NCBI RefSeq assembly: GCF_045866565.1
Contig: NZ_BAAFZV010000002.1
Coordinates: 310,001 to 374,000, forward strand
Direction: 5' to 3'
From: Cognatilysobacter claricitrinus
GTDB lineage: Bacteria > Pseudomonadota > Gammaproteobacteria > Xanthomonadales > Xanthomonadaceae
DNA: 64,000 nt
In this document: piece by piece, positions 16,357 through 25,221 of the stretch
Layout of the letters: every line of letters begins with the position of its first letter
Position numbering within the stretch: position 1 is the stretch's first letter
The notes under the pieces: model-generated
Told to the model about the DNA's origin: nothing
What the model saw: the letters and a program-made list of their open reading frames with translations, nothing else
The model's database searches: none
Made by a program: the position numbers and the translations under genes

Positions 16357-18266
16357 AGCCGGTGCATCTCGATGGTCGTTCGCTGACCCGCGCACAGGTG
16401 CTGGCCGTTGCGTACGGCGCGGCCGTGGAGCTTGATGAGGGCCAGCTGCCGGCCGTGGCGCGAGCCGCCGATTTCCTCGCCGAACAAGTCAGTCGCGAAG
16501 AGCCGATCTACGGCGTATCGACGGGCTTCGGCAGCAATGCCGATCGCCTGCTCGGTTCGTATCGACTGCGCAGCGGCGCGGGCAGCGATGCGAGCAACGC
16601 GCACGAGTCACTGCACGCCGAACTGCAGCGCAACCTGATCGTCACCCATGCGGTGTGCGTCGGCGAGCCGTTCGCGCCGGAAGTCGTGCGCGCGATGCTG
16701 TGCATCCGCATCAACACGTTGATGCGCGGGCATTCGGGTATCCGCGTCGAGACGTTGCGCGCGCTCGCCGCGATGCTCAACGCCGGCATCGTGCCGGTGG
16801 TGCCGCAGCTGGGTTCGGTCGGCGCAAGCGGCGACCTCGCACCGTTGTCGCATCTCGCCATCGTCCTGCTGGGCGGGGGCGAAGCCTTCCTCGGTGGCGA
16901 GCGTCTCGCGGGCCGCGAAGCGTTGCGACGCGCGGGGCTGCAGCCGGTCACGCTGTCGTACAAGGAAGGCCTGGCGCTCAACAACGGCACGGCGCAGATG
17001 CTGGCGACCGGCGTGCTCGCGCTCGCGAAGCTCGAGGAACTCGTCGACACCGCCGACCTCGCGGCCGCGATGACGATCGACGCCTTCGCCGGTCGGCTCG
17101 GCGCGTTCAAGCCCGAGGTGCACGCATTGCGTCCGCACCCCGGGCAGGTGGCTGTCGCCGCGCACCTGCGCCAGCTGCTCGAGGGCTCGACCCTCGCCGA
17201 CATCCCGTACCACCTCGTGCCGCGCTTCCGACCGTGGCTGCCCGAAAGCTGGGCGACGGATGAAGCGCGCGAACTGCGTTTCGACATCGGCTGGGACTGG
17301 GTGCCGCTGTCGCAGCGACACGGGCGAGAGAAGTTCTACGACCGTTTCCGGCCGTTCCGCGGCGGCAAGAAGCACCAGCCGCAGGACAGCTACTCGCTGC
17401 GGTGCGTTCCGCAGGTGCACGGGGCGGTTCGCGACGCGCTCGCGCAGGCCGCGCGCGTGCTCGACATCGAACTCAACTCGCTCACCGACAACCCGATCGT
17501 GTTCCCGGACGCCGACGCCGCGCACGTCGAGGATCAGGTGGTGTCGGCGGGCCATTTCCACGGCATGCCGCTCGCGCTCGCGATGAGCTACGTGAAGGCG
17601 GCGATCCCGGTGCTCGCGAGCATCTCCGAGCGCCGGCTCAACAAGCTCGTCGACCCGGCGACCAACGACGGGCTGCCGGGTTTCCTGATCGGCAACGAGG
17701 ACGCGACCGAATCGGGCTTCATGATCGTGCAGTACACCGCGGCGGCGATCGTCAACGACCTCGCCAGCCGTGCGATGCCGGCCTCCGTGTACTCCATCCC
17801 GACCAGCGCGAACGCCGAAGACCATGTGTCGATGGGCGCGAACGAAGCGCGCCACGTCCTCGCGATGGCCGATGATCTCGGCAAGGTGCTCGGCTTGGAG
17901 CTGTACACCGCCGCGCAGGCGCTGGACCTCCGTCGCGACATGATCAACGCCGCGCGCGCACTGGCCCGCGCCGGTTCGCTCGATGACCTGGCATCGAAGG
18001 TGGCGTGCTCGCCGATCGCGACGTCGACTGATCGCGACGCGTTCCTCGCGGAGGTCGACGGCCTGCGCAGTGAGCTCGCGGGCGCCGGCGAATTCGGGCC
18101 TGGCACCGCAGTGCAGGCCGCCCACGCGTTGATCCGCGAATCGATCCCCTTCATGGGCTTCGACCGCGCGATGGATGGTGACGTGCAGGCCGCGGTGCGC
18201 CTGGTCAGGGACGGTCGCGTGCTGGCCGCGGCGCGGCAGGCGGTGTTGGGCGACACCGTCGTCTGA
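16353..18266 (+). CDS. hutH: Histidine ammonia-lyase-like protein, enlarged
   Basis: MIO-dependent aromatic amino acid ammonia-lyase of 637 residues, about 125 longer than usual HutH. The self-cyclising triad A158-S159-G160 (GASGDLAPLSH) is present, as are GVSTGFG, QDSYSLRC (residue 344 on), FHGMPLALAM and SIPTSANAEDHVSMG. NLIVTHAVCVG resembles the NLVLSHA of histidine-specific enzymes rather than the HH/FH of tyrosine and phenylalanine lyases. The extra length lies in a loop after GFGSNADRLL, in about 50 residues of Trp/Arg-rich sequence (roughly 287-342) and near the C terminus. No hutU/I/G lies beside it; it overlaps hisS. Activity on histidine is likely but not certain. Confidence 0.82.
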   Translation: MKPVHLDGRSLTRAQVLAVAYGAAVELDEGQLPAVARAADFLAEQVSREEPIYGVSTGFGSNADRLLGSYRLRSGAGSDASNAHESLHAELQRNLIVTHAVCVGEPFAPEVVRAMLCIRINTLMRGHSGIRVETLRALAAMLNAGIVPVVPQLGSVGASGDLAPLSHLAIVLLGGGEAFLGGERLAGREALRRAGLQPVTLSYKEGLALNNGTAQMLATGVLALAKLEELVDTADLAAAMTIDAFAGRLGAFKPEVHALRPHPGQVAVAAHLRQLLEGSTLADIPYHLVPRFRPWLPESWATDEARELRFDIGWDWVPLSQRHGREKFYDRFRPFRGGKKHQPQDSYSLRCVPQVHGAVRDALAQAARVLDIELNSLTDNPIVFPDADAAHVEDQVVSAGHFHGMPLALAMSYVKAAIPVLASISERRLNKLVDPATNDGLPGFLIGNEDATESGFMIVQYTAAAIVNDLASRAMPASVYSIPTSANAEDHVSMGANEARHVLAMADDLGKVLGLELYTAAQALDLRRDMINAARALARAGSLDDLASKVACSPIATSTDRDAFLAEVDGLRSELAGAGEFGPGTAVQAAHALIRESIPFMGFDRAMDGDVQAAVRLVRDGRVLAAARQAVLGDTVV

Positions 18267-18291
18267 CGCTGTTCGCAACGCGGTAGTCCCT

Positions 18292-18320
18292 GAACGGGCC
18301 GGATGAACTCCGGCCCGTTC
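18292..18320 (+). terminator. GC-rich hairpin after the ammonia-lyase gene
   Basis: Perfect stem GAACGGGCCGG / CCGGCCCGTTC (11 pairs, 7-base loop). No real U tract follows, so it may be a rho-assisted terminator or a transcript-protecting stem rather than a classical terminator. Confidence 0.55.
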
Positions 18321-18333
18321 GCGTTTGCGGCCG

Positions 18334-18362
18334 TTGACTCGCGGCCACGGCCGCATTAACGT
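18334..18362 (+). promoter_or_regulatory. Probable sigma-70 promoter of the regulator-his operon
   Basis: TTGACT (18334-18339), a 17-base spacer, then TAACGT (18357-18362). The -35 matches consensus in five of six positions; the -10 is weak. The predicted start of transcription falls inside the neighbouring palindrome, as expected for a repressed promoter. Confidence 0.55.
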
Positions 18363-18378
18363 ACTAACGCGCTAATAC
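18361..18378. promoter_or_regulatory. Near-palindromic operator before the TrpR-like regulator
   Basis: GTACTAACGCGCTAATAC is an 18-base inverted repeat with 14 of 18 positions symmetric. It lies 14 bases before the start codon and overlaps the promoter. Its outer half-sites (GTACTA) are like those of TrpR operators, which fits binding by the TrpR-family protein encoded immediately downstream. Autoregulation of the his operon is an inference. Confidence 0.65.
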
Positions 18379-18391
18379 ATTGGAACGAACG

Positions 18392-18718
18392 ATGAAGCGA
18401 CGTCCACCGCTCGAAGACGCCGAAAAGCAGCTCTCCCTCGAGGTCCTCGCCGAGGCCTTCGCCGCCCTGCGCTCGGGCGACGAGGTGCTCGCGTTCCTCG
18501 AAGACCTCTGCACGCCGGCGGAACTCGAAGCGATGAGCGATCGCTGGCGCGTCGTCCCGTACCTGCGCGATCGCGTGCCGTACCGCGAGATCCACGACGA
18601 GACGAAGGTCAGCGTCACCACCATCGGCCGTGTCGCCCGAACGCTCGAACACGGCGCGGGCGGCTACGGCATCGCCACCAGACGCCTCGCCCGCAAGCCA
18701 CGCAAAGAGACCGTATGA
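18392..18718 (+). CDS. TrpR-family (YerC/YecD-like) transcriptional regulator
   Basis: 108 residues matching the Trp repressor-like fold: a helical N terminus (LSLEVLAEAFAALRSGDEVLAFL), then LCTPAELEAMSDRWRVVPYL and a helix-turn-helix YREIHDETKVSVTTIGRVART. Homologues in Xanthomonadales are proposed to repress histidine synthesis (named HisR in comparative regulon work, as I recall it). It is the first gene of the his operon, overlaps hisG by ATGA and has a palindrome just upstream. The ATG at 18392 was preferred over a TTG at 18380. Confidence 0.85.
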   Translation: MKRRPPLEDAEKQLSLEVLAEAFAALRSGDEVLAFLEDLCTPAELEAMSDRWRVVPYLRDRVPYREIHDETKVSVTTIGRVARTLEHGAGGYGIATRRLARKPRKETV

Positions 18719-19623
18719 GTGCCGTCATCGAACCCCGCGATCGCCTGCGCATCGCCATCCAGAAGTCCGGCCGCCTCGCCGATCCCGCACGCGCATTGCT
18801 CGGCTCCTGCGGTCTCAGTTGGCGCGAAAGTCGCGATCGCCTGTTCTGCTACGGCGAAGCGCTGCCGATCGACCTGCTGCTCGTGCGCGATGACGACATC
18901 CCCGGCCTCATCGCCGATGGCGTGTGCGATCTCGGCATCGTCGGCCGCAACGTGCTTGGCGAGCAGGATCTCGATCGCCAGCGCGGCGGCGCGCCGTCGG
19001 CGTTTCGCGAACTCGTACCGCTGGGTTTCGGCGGTTGCCGTCTGGCGCTGGCGGTGCCGGACGAATGGGAATGGCGCGGCGCGGCGCAACTCGCCGGTAC
19101 CCGCATCGCCACGAGTTATCCGTCGCTGCTGCGTGCGTGGCTGGACGGGCAGGGCATCGACGCCGACATCGTCACGCTCTCCGGCTCGGTCGAGATCGCG
19201 CCGCGGCTCGGTCAGGCCGACCTGATCTGCGACCTCGTATCCAGCGGCGCGACGCTCGCTGCGAACCAGCTCAAGCCCGTTGCGACGCTGCTCGAAAGCG
19301 AAGCAGTTCTGGCGGGCCCGGCCGCCGAATTCGAAGGCGAGCGCGCATTGCTCGCCGAACTATTGCTGCGACGTCTGGAAGGTGCGTTGCGCACGCGCCA
19401 CAGTCGCCTGTTGATGTTCCAGGCCGACCGTGCCGCGATCGCACAGTTGCTGCCGTTGTTGCCCGACGCCGATTCGCCCACGGTGCTGCAGGTCGACGGC
19501 GCCGACCGGCTCGCGCTGCAGGCGCTCTGCCACGGCCGACTGACATGGCAACGCCTCGAAGACCTCAAGCGCGCAGGCGCGCACGGCCTGATGGTGCTGC
19601 CCGTCGAGAGCATGCTGGCATGA
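18715..19623 (+). CDS. hisG: ATP phosphoribosyltransferase
   Basis: Commits ATP and PRPP to histidine synthesis. It is a 302-residue long-form HisG with a C-terminal regulatory domain (LLMFQADRAAIAQLLPLLPDADSPTVLQ), so it should be hexameric and inhibited by histidine. RIAIQKSGRLADPA opens the catalytic domain, and ADLICDLVSSGATLAANQL is the PRPP-binding stretch. It overlaps both the regulator and hisD by 4 bases. Confidence 0.95.
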   Translation: MSAVIEPRDRLRIAIQKSGRLADPARALLGSCGLSWRESRDRLFCYGEALPIDLLLVRDDDIPGLIADGVCDLGIVGRNVLGEQDLDRQRGGAPSAFRELVPLGFGGCRLALAVPDEWEWRGAAQLAGTRIATSYPSLLRAWLDGQGIDADIVTLSGSVEIAPRLGQADLICDLVSSGATLAANQLKPVATLLESEAVLAGPAAEFEGERALLAELLLRRLEGALRTRHSRLLMFQADRAAIAQLLPLLPDADSPTVLQVDGADRLALQALCHGRLTWQRLEDLKRAGAHGLMVLPVESMLA

Positions 19624-20918
19624 AGCGCGTTCGCTGGTCCGACCTCGACGCCGTGGCGCGCGAGGCGTTTCTCCGTCGCCCGTCGCAACGCGTCGCGGAA
19701 GACGTCACGTCGTCCGTCGCTGCGTTGATCGCGCAGGTCCGTCGCGATGGCGATCTGGCGCTGCGCGCGCTCACCGCACGGTTCGACGGTGTCGAGATCG
19801 ATCGATTCGAAGTCGACGCACAAGCATTTTCCGACGCCGCCGCAGCGCTTCCGGAAGCGCTGAAACGTGCCATCGACGACGCGGCTGATCGCATCCGCAC
19901 CTTCCACGCCGCGTGCACGACCCAGCCTGTCGCGATCGATACCGCGCCGGGCGTGCGTTGCGAGCGCGTGCTGCGACCGATCCGTCGCGTCGGCCTGTAC
20001 GTGCCGGCGGGCTCCGCACCGTTGCCATCGACGGCGTTGATGCTCGGTGTTCCGGCGCAGCTCGCCGGATGCGTGGATATCGTGCTGTGCTCGCCACCGC
20101 GACCTGATGGCACCGTCGATCCCGCGGTGCTGTACGCGGCACAGCGCTGCGGAATCCGTCGCGTGTTCGCCGTCGGCGGCGTGCAGGCGATCGCTGCGAT
20201 GGCGTTCGGCACCGCGTCGGTTCCAAAATGCGACAAGTTGTTCGGCCCGGGCAATGGGTTCGTCACCGAGGCCAAGCGCCAGGTGTCGATGGCCGAAGGT
20301 GGCGCGGCGATCGACATGCCGGCCGGCCCGTCGGAAGTGCTGGTCATCGCGGACCGCGGTTGCACGCCCGCATTCGTTGCCGCCGACCTGCTGTCGCAGG
20401 CCGAGCACGGCCGCGACTCGCAGGTCATCCTCGTCAGCGACGACGCGACCGTGATCGACGAGGTTGCGGTTGCGATCGACCAGCAACTCGACAGCCTGTC
20501 GCGCGCTGACATCGCTCGTGCTGCGCTCGCGGCATCACTCGCCATCCGGGTCGAAACGCTCGACGCCGCGTTCGACGTCAGCAATGCGTACGCGCCGGAG
20601 CACCTGATCCTCGCCGTTCGCGAGCCACGACGTTGGCTCAATCGCGTCGAGGCGGCTGGTTCGATCTTCCTCGGCGACTGGGCCCCGGAAGCGCTCGGCG
20701 ATTACTGCAGCGGCACGAACCACGTGCTGCCCACCGGCGGTGCGGCACGAAGCACCGGCGGGTTGAGCGTCGCGAGCTTCCAGGTGGCGATCACCGTGCA
20801 GGAGGTCGCGCGCGCAGGCCTCGCCGCGATCGGGCCGTGCGCGGTCGAACTCGCGATGGCGGAAGGCCTCGACGCGCACCGCCGTGCGGTATCCGTGCGG
20901 CTCGAGGCATTGGCATGA
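19620..20918 (+). CDS. hisD: Histidinol dehydrogenase
   Basis: Zinc enzyme oxidising histidinol to histidine in two NAD-dependent steps; 432 residues. The landmark blocks YVPAGSAPLPSTALM, KLFGPGNGFVTEAK, DMPAGPSEVLVIAD, LSQAEHG (catalytic Glu/His region) and GTNHVLPTGGAARSTGGLS are all intact. It starts inside the hisG stop and ends on the hisC start. Confidence 0.96.
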   Translation: MKRVRWSDLDAVAREAFLRRPSQRVAEDVTSSVAALIAQVRRDGDLALRALTARFDGVEIDRFEVDAQAFSDAAAALPEALKRAIDDAADRIRTFHAACTTQPVAIDTAPGVRCERVLRPIRRVGLYVPAGSAPLPSTALMLGVPAQLAGCVDIVLCSPPRPDGTVDPAVLYAAQRCGIRRVFAVGGVQAIAAMAFGTASVPKCDKLFGPGNGFVTEAKRQVSMAEGGAAIDMPAGPSEVLVIADRGCTPAFVAADLLSQAEHGRDSQVILVSDDATVIDEVAVAIDQQLDSLSRADIARAALAASLAIRVETLDAAFDVSNAYAPEHLILAVREPRRWLNRVEAAGSIFLGDWAPEALGDYCSGTNHVLPTGGAARSTGGLSVASFQVAITVQEVARAGLAAIGPCAVELAMAEGLDAHRRAVSVRLEALA

Positions 20919-21988
20919 ACACGCCGCTCGACCTCGTTCGCGCCGACCTGCGCGACTTCGCGGGCTACCGCTCCGCACGCAGCGATCGGCTGGCCGGCGA
21001 CGTCTGGCTCAATGCGAATGAATCCGCATGGCCCAACGCCGCCGACGACGGCGCCGCGCGTCGCTATCCGGAGCCGCAGCCGCAACCCTTGCGCGATCGG
21101 CTCGCCGCGCTCTACGGCTGTCGTCCCGACCAGTTGCTCGCGGGGCGCGGCAGCGACGAAGCCATCGATCTGCTGGTGCGCGCCCTGTGTGCCCCGGGCA
21201 GCGGCGCGATCGCGACGACGCCGCCGACGTTCGGAATGTATGCGGTGAGTGCGCGCCTGCACGGCGCGCGCGTCGTCGAAGTGCCGCTCGTCGACGATGG
21301 CGTCGCCTTCCACTGCGATGTCGACGCGGTGGCGGACGCCGCGATCGCTTCCACGGCGAGCCTGGTATTTCTTTGCTCGCCCGGCAATCCAACGGGCGAC
21401 GTCGTGGCGTTGGCCGACGTGCGACGACTCGCCGCGCGCGTGGACGGTCGCGCGATCGTGGTCGTGGACGAGGCGTACCAGGAATTCGCATCGAGTCCGT
21501 CGGCGATTTCGCTGCTCGCCGAATGCCGCAACGTCGTCGTACTGCGCACGCTGTCGAAAGCACATGCGCTTGCCGGCGCGCGCCTCGGCGTCGCCGTCGG
21601 CGATGCCGACCTGATCGCGCTATTGCGTCGCTGCCAGGCGCCGTACCCGCTGCCGTCGCCGTGCGTCGCATTGGTGGTCGATGCGCTGGATGCCGGGGTG
21701 CTCTCGTCCACGCGCGAACACACGGCCGCGACGATCAACGAGCGCGAACGTCTGGCCCGTGCGTTGAACGACGCGCCGGGCGTCACCCGCGTGTATCCAT
21801 CGTCGTCGAATTTCCTGCTGGTGCGCTTCGAGGACGCACAGACTGCGTTCGACGCACTGCTCGCCGCCGGCATCGTGGTGCGCGACGTCCGCGCGCAGCC
21901 GGGTCTTGCGGACGCACTGCGCATCACGGTGGGTCGCCCCGAAGAGAATGATCGCGTGCTGGCCGTGCTCGCAGGTGTCGTCGCATGA
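20915..21988 (+). CDS. hisC: Histidinol-phosphate aminotransferase
   Basis: PLP-dependent fold-type I aminotransferase of 357 residues that converts imidazole acetol-phosphate to histidinol phosphate. NANESAWPN is the substrate-binding N-terminal block, NPTGDVV the PLP-contact motif, VVDEAYQEF holds the PLP-ring Asp, and K215 in RTLSKAHAL is the Schiff-base lysine. It overlaps hisD and hisB by 4 bases on each side. Confidence 0.95.
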   Translation: MNTPLDLVRADLRDFAGYRSARSDRLAGDVWLNANESAWPNAADDGAARRYPEPQPQPLRDRLAALYGCRPDQLLAGRGSDEAIDLLVRALCAPGSGAIATTPPTFGMYAVSARLHGARVVEVPLVDDGVAFHCDVDAVADAAIASTASLVFLCSPGNPTGDVVALADVRRLAARVDGRAIVVVDEAYQEFASSPSAISLLAECRNVVVLRTLSKAHALAGARLGVAVGDADLIALLRRCQAPYPLPSPCVALVVDALDAGVLSSTREHTAATINERERLARALNDAPGVTRVYPSSSNFLLVRFEDAQTAFDALLAAGIVVRDVRAQPGLADALRITVGRPEENDRVLAVLAGVVA

Positions 21989-23109
21989 CGACACCCATCC
22001 TGTTCGTCGACCGTGACGGCACGCTGATCGAGGAGCCGTCCGACTTCCAGATCGACCGCTTCGACAAGCTGCGCTTCATCGCGGACGTGATTCCGGCGAT
22101 GCTGAAGCTGCGCGATGCCGGGTACGAGTTCGTCATCGTTTCGAACCAGGATGGCCTCGGAACCCCGGCCTATCCGCGCGAGTCGTTCCAGGCGCCGCAC
22201 GACCTGATGATGCAGGTGTTCGAAAGCCAGGGCATCCGCTTCCGCGACGTCCTCATCGATACAAGTTTCCCGACCGACAACGCGCCCACGCGCAAGCCGC
22301 AGATCGGCCTGGTGACGTCGTACCTGAAGGACCGCTCGATCGACTGGTCGCGTTCGGCGATGGTGGGTGATCGCCCGACCGACGTGCAGTTCGCCGACAA
22401 CCTCGGCATACGCGGCTTCCAGCTGCGCACGCCGCAGTTCGGTGGCGAGTGGGATTGGGCCGGAATCGCGCACGCACTCGTCGATGCGCCGCGCACGGCG
22501 CGTATCGACCGCTCGACCAGGGAGACGCGGATCGTCGTCGATGTCGACCTCGACCGGGCGGCGGAACCGAACGTCCGCACCGGCCTCGGCTTCTACGACC
22601 ACATGCTGGAACAGATCGGCAAGCACGGCGGTTTCGCGCTGTCGCTTCAATGCGAAGGCGACCTGCGCATCGACGAGCACCACACGGTCGAGGACTGCGC
22701 GCTCGCGCTTGGCCAGGCGCTTCGCGATGCGCTTGGCGACAAGCGCGGCATCGGGCGCTACGGGTCGGCCGATGTGGCCGCGGCCGACGGCAACACGACG
22801 GCGTCGCACGGGTTCACCCTGCCGATGGACGAGGCGCTGGCGAGCGCCGCGCTCGATTTCTCGGGCCGTCCTTACTTCGTTTTCGAAGGCGCGTTCACGC
22901 GCGAGCGCGTCGGCGACCTGCCGACCGAACTCGTCCCGCATTTCTTCCGCTCGCTGTGCGAAACCGCGGGGTTGAATCTGCACCTGCGCGTCCATGGTGA
23001 CAACGATCACCACAAGGTCGAGGCGTGCTTCAAGGTCGTCGCACGTGCACTGCGTCAGGCGATCGCGCGAGACGGTCGCGAGCTTCCATCGACGAAGGGT
23101 GCACTCTGA
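21985..23109 (+). CDS. hisB: Bifunctional histidinol-phosphatase / imidazoleglycerol-phosphate dehydratase
   Basis: 374 residues, a two-domain fusion as in enteric bacteria. The N-terminal HAD phosphatase (about 1-165) has the nucleophile motif FVDRDGTL (D-x-D). Residues about 175-374 form the dehydratase with metal-binding DEHHTVEDCALALG and DNDHHKVEACFK histidine motifs. It covers steps 6 and 8 of the pathway. It overlaps hisC, and the hisH start (TGATG) lies at its stop. Confidence 0.96.
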   Translation: MTTPILFVDRDGTLIEEPSDFQIDRFDKLRFIADVIPAMLKLRDAGYEFVIVSNQDGLGTPAYPRESFQAPHDLMMQVFESQGIRFRDVLIDTSFPTDNAPTRKPQIGLVTSYLKDRSIDWSRSAMVGDRPTDVQFADNLGIRGFQLRTPQFGGEWDWAGIAHALVDAPRTARIDRSTRETRIVVDVDLDRAAEPNVRTGLGFYDHMLEQIGKHGGFALSLQCEGDLRIDEHHTVEDCALALGQALRDALGDKRGIGRYGSADVAAADGNTTASHGFTLPMDEALASAALDFSGRPYFVFEGAFTRERVGDLPTELVPHFFRSLCETAGLNLHLRVHGDNDHHKVEACFKVVARALRQAIARDGRELPSTKGAL

Positions 23110-23705
23110 TGGACGTCGTGCTCATCGACGCAGGCGGCGCGAATATCGGCTCGGTGCGTTACGCGTTCGAGCGGCTCGGGGTGACGGTTCGTTTCAGCGC
23201 CGACCCAGTCGAAATCGCGAGTGCGGAGCGCGTGGTGCTGCCGGGTGTTGGCGCTGCCGCTGCCGGCATGGCGCGACTGCGCGAGCTCGGCCTCGTCGAG
23301 TGCGTGCGCTCGCTCAGGCAGCCGCTTCTCGGCGTGTGCCTGGGCATGCAGCTGCTGTTCGAAGCCTCGGACGAAGGCGACGTCGACTGTCTTGGGCTGC
23401 TGCCGGGCCGTGTGCGCAAGATCGCCCAGGCAGCCGGCGTTCGCGTGCCGCACATGGGCTGGAACACGCTCCACCGCGTGCGTGGCGACGCGCTCGTCGA
23501 CGGTATCGAGGACGAGGACAGTGCGTATTTCGTGCATAGCTACGCTGCGCCCGTAAGCGCGGACACGGTCGCAACGTGCACGCATGGCGAGCGCTTCGCG
23601 GCGGTCGTTCGTCGTGGCAATCGCATGGGGGCGCAGTTCCACCCCGAGCGTTCCGCTGCCGTCGGCGCGCGGATACTCGAAAACTTCCTGAAGGTGGCAG
23701 CGTGA
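23109..23705 (+). CDS. hisH: Imidazole glycerol phosphate synthase, glutaminase subunit
   Basis: Class I glutamine amidotransferase of 198 residues that feeds ammonia to HisF. The nucleophile is C77 in LLGVCLGMQLLFE; His and Glu of the triad are in GAQFHPERS. The ATG at 23109 shares one base with the hisB stop, and a longer frame from 23025 lies inside hisB and was rejected. The stop overlaps the hisA GTG. Confidence 0.95.
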   Translation: MDVVLIDAGGANIGSVRYAFERLGVTVRFSADPVEIASAERVVLPGVGAAAAGMARLRELGLVECVRSLRQPLLGVCLGMQLLFEASDEGDVDCLGLLPGRVRKIAQAAGVRVPHMGWNTLHRVRGDALVDGIEDEDSAYFVHSYAAPVSADTVATCTHGERFAAVVRRGNRMGAQFHPERSAAVGARILENFLKVAA

Positions 23706-24457
23706 GCGGATTCACCGTCTATCCGGCGATCGACGTGCGCGACGGCCGCGTGGTTCGACTGAAGCAGGGCGACTATGCGCAGGAGACACGCTACGCGGAC
23801 GATCCACTCGCGATCGCCGAGCGCTACGCGAGCGCCGGCGCGACGTGGCTGCACCTTGTCGATCTGGACGCCGCGCGCGACGGCGGCTATTCGATCGGCA
23901 CGCTGCTGACCCGCATCGGAATGTCGACGAACCTCCGCGTTCAAACCGGTGGCGGCGTGCGATCCGCGGACGACGTCCAGCGCCTGCTGGATGCCGGTGC
24001 GGACCGCGTGGTCGTGGGATCGCTCGCGGTGCGGCAGCCGCAGGTTGTCGCCCCTTGGCTGGCGCGGTTCGGCCATGAACGCATCACGGTTGCGCTCGAC
24101 AGTCGCGAGGTCGACGGGCGCTGGACGCTTCCGACCGAAGGCTGGACGCGCGAAGGCGCCGCCGACCTGTTCGATCTCGTCGACCTGTATGCGACGGCGG
24201 GCCTGCGGCATCTGCTGTGCACCGACATCGGCCGTGACGGCATGCTCGCCGGGCCGAATCTCGCGCTTTACGCCGCGCTCGTCGCCCGTGCGCCGTCGCT
24301 GCGCGTGCAGGCGTCGGGTGGCGCGCGATCGGTCGACGACGTGCGTGCGGCGCTCGATGCCGGCTGCTCGGGGATCGTGCTCGGCAAGGCGTTGCTGGAA
24401 GGCCGGCTTGGCGTCGAGGACGCCTTGGACGCGGCGAAGGAAACCGCGCCGTGCTGA
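23702..24457 (+). CDS. hisA: ProFAR isomerase
   Basis: TIM-barrel isomerase of 251 residues converting ProFAR to PRFAR. The general acid/base aspartates are D11 (PAIDVRDG) and the one in LLCTDIGRDG; phosphate-binding loops are QTGGGVRS and QASGGARS. The GTG start at 23702 overlaps the hisH stop (GTGA); the 3' end overlaps hisF by 7 bases. Confidence 0.95.
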   Translation: MSGFTVYPAIDVRDGRVVRLKQGDYAQETRYADDPLAIAERYASAGATWLHLVDLDAARDGGYSIGTLLTRIGMSTNLRVQTGGGVRSADDVQRLLDAGADRVVVGSLAVRQPQVVAPWLARFGHERITVALDSREVDGRWTLPTEGWTREGAADLFDLVDLYATAGLRHLLCTDIGRDGMLAGPNLALYAALVARAPSLRVQASGGARSVDDVRAALDAGCSGIVLGKALLEGRLGVEDALDAAKETAPC

Positions 24458-25221
24458 GTCGCCGCATCATTCCGTGCCTGGACGTGCGCGAAGGCCGTGT
24501 CGTGAAGGGCGTCCGATTCCGCGACCACGTCGACATGGGGGATATCGTCGACCTCGCGCTGCGCTATCGCGACGAGGGTGCGGATGAACTCGTCTTCTAC
24601 GACATCACTGCGAGTCCCGAAGGCCGCAGTGTCGATCGCGACTGGGTCGAGCGCGTCGCACGGCTGATCGATATTCCGTTCTGTGTCGCGGGCGGCATCC
24701 GAAGTGTCGACGATGCGCGCGGGGTCCTGCATGCGGGCGCGGACAAGATCTCGGTCAACACACCCGCGCTGGAGCGGCCGGATCTCATCGACGAACTCGC
24801 CGCGGCATTCGGCGTGCAGTGCGTGGTGGTCGGCGTCGACAGCCTGCGCGATGACGACGGTGAATGGCGTGTTCGCCAGTACACCGGCGACCCGTCGCGC
24901 ACACGTGCGCTGCCGCGGCGCACGCTCGAGTGGATCGACGAGGCGCAGGATCGTGGTGCCGGCGAAATCGTGCTGAACTGCATGGGCAGCGACGGCGTGC
25001 GACGCGGTTACGACATCGAACAGCTGCGTGCCGCGCGCGCGGTATGCCGCGTTCCGCTGGTGGCGTCGGGCGGTGCGGGCGACGCAACGCATTTCGCTGA
25101 AGCATTCCGTGCCGATGTGGACGGCGCACTCGCGGCGAGCGTGTTCCATTCGGGCGCCGTGCGAATTCCGGAGTTGAAGGGCGAGCTTGCCGCTGCGGGC
25201 ATCGAGGTGCGTCGTGGTTGA
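24451..25221 (+). CDS. hisF: Imidazole glycerol phosphate synthase, cyclase subunit
   Basis: TIM-barrel cyclase of 256 residues, partner of HisH, making imidazole glycerol phosphate and AICAR. The catalytic D11 (CLDVREGRVVKG) and the second aspartate (VVGVDS) are present, with phosphate-binding CVAGGIRS and VASGGAGD. The GTG start lies inside hisA. The stop lies just inside the start region of hisI. Confidence 0.95.
   Translation: MLSRRIIPCLDVREGRVVKGVRFRDHVDMGDIVDLALRYRDEGADELVFYDITASPEGRSVDRDWVERVARLIDIPFCVAGGIRSVDDARGVLHAGADKISVNTPALERPDLIDELAAAFGVQCVVVGVDSLRDDDGEWRVRQYTGDPSRTRALPRRTLEWIDEAQDRGAGEIVLNCMGSDGVRRGYDIEQLRAARAVCRVPLVASGGAGDATHFAEAFRADVDGALAASVFHSGAVRIPELKGELAAAGIEVRRG

Noticed and set aside
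18267..18391. His leader peptide and attenuator before the his operon
   Set aside because: No short frame with consecutive His codons; the hairpin at 18292 has no U tract and lies before the promoter.
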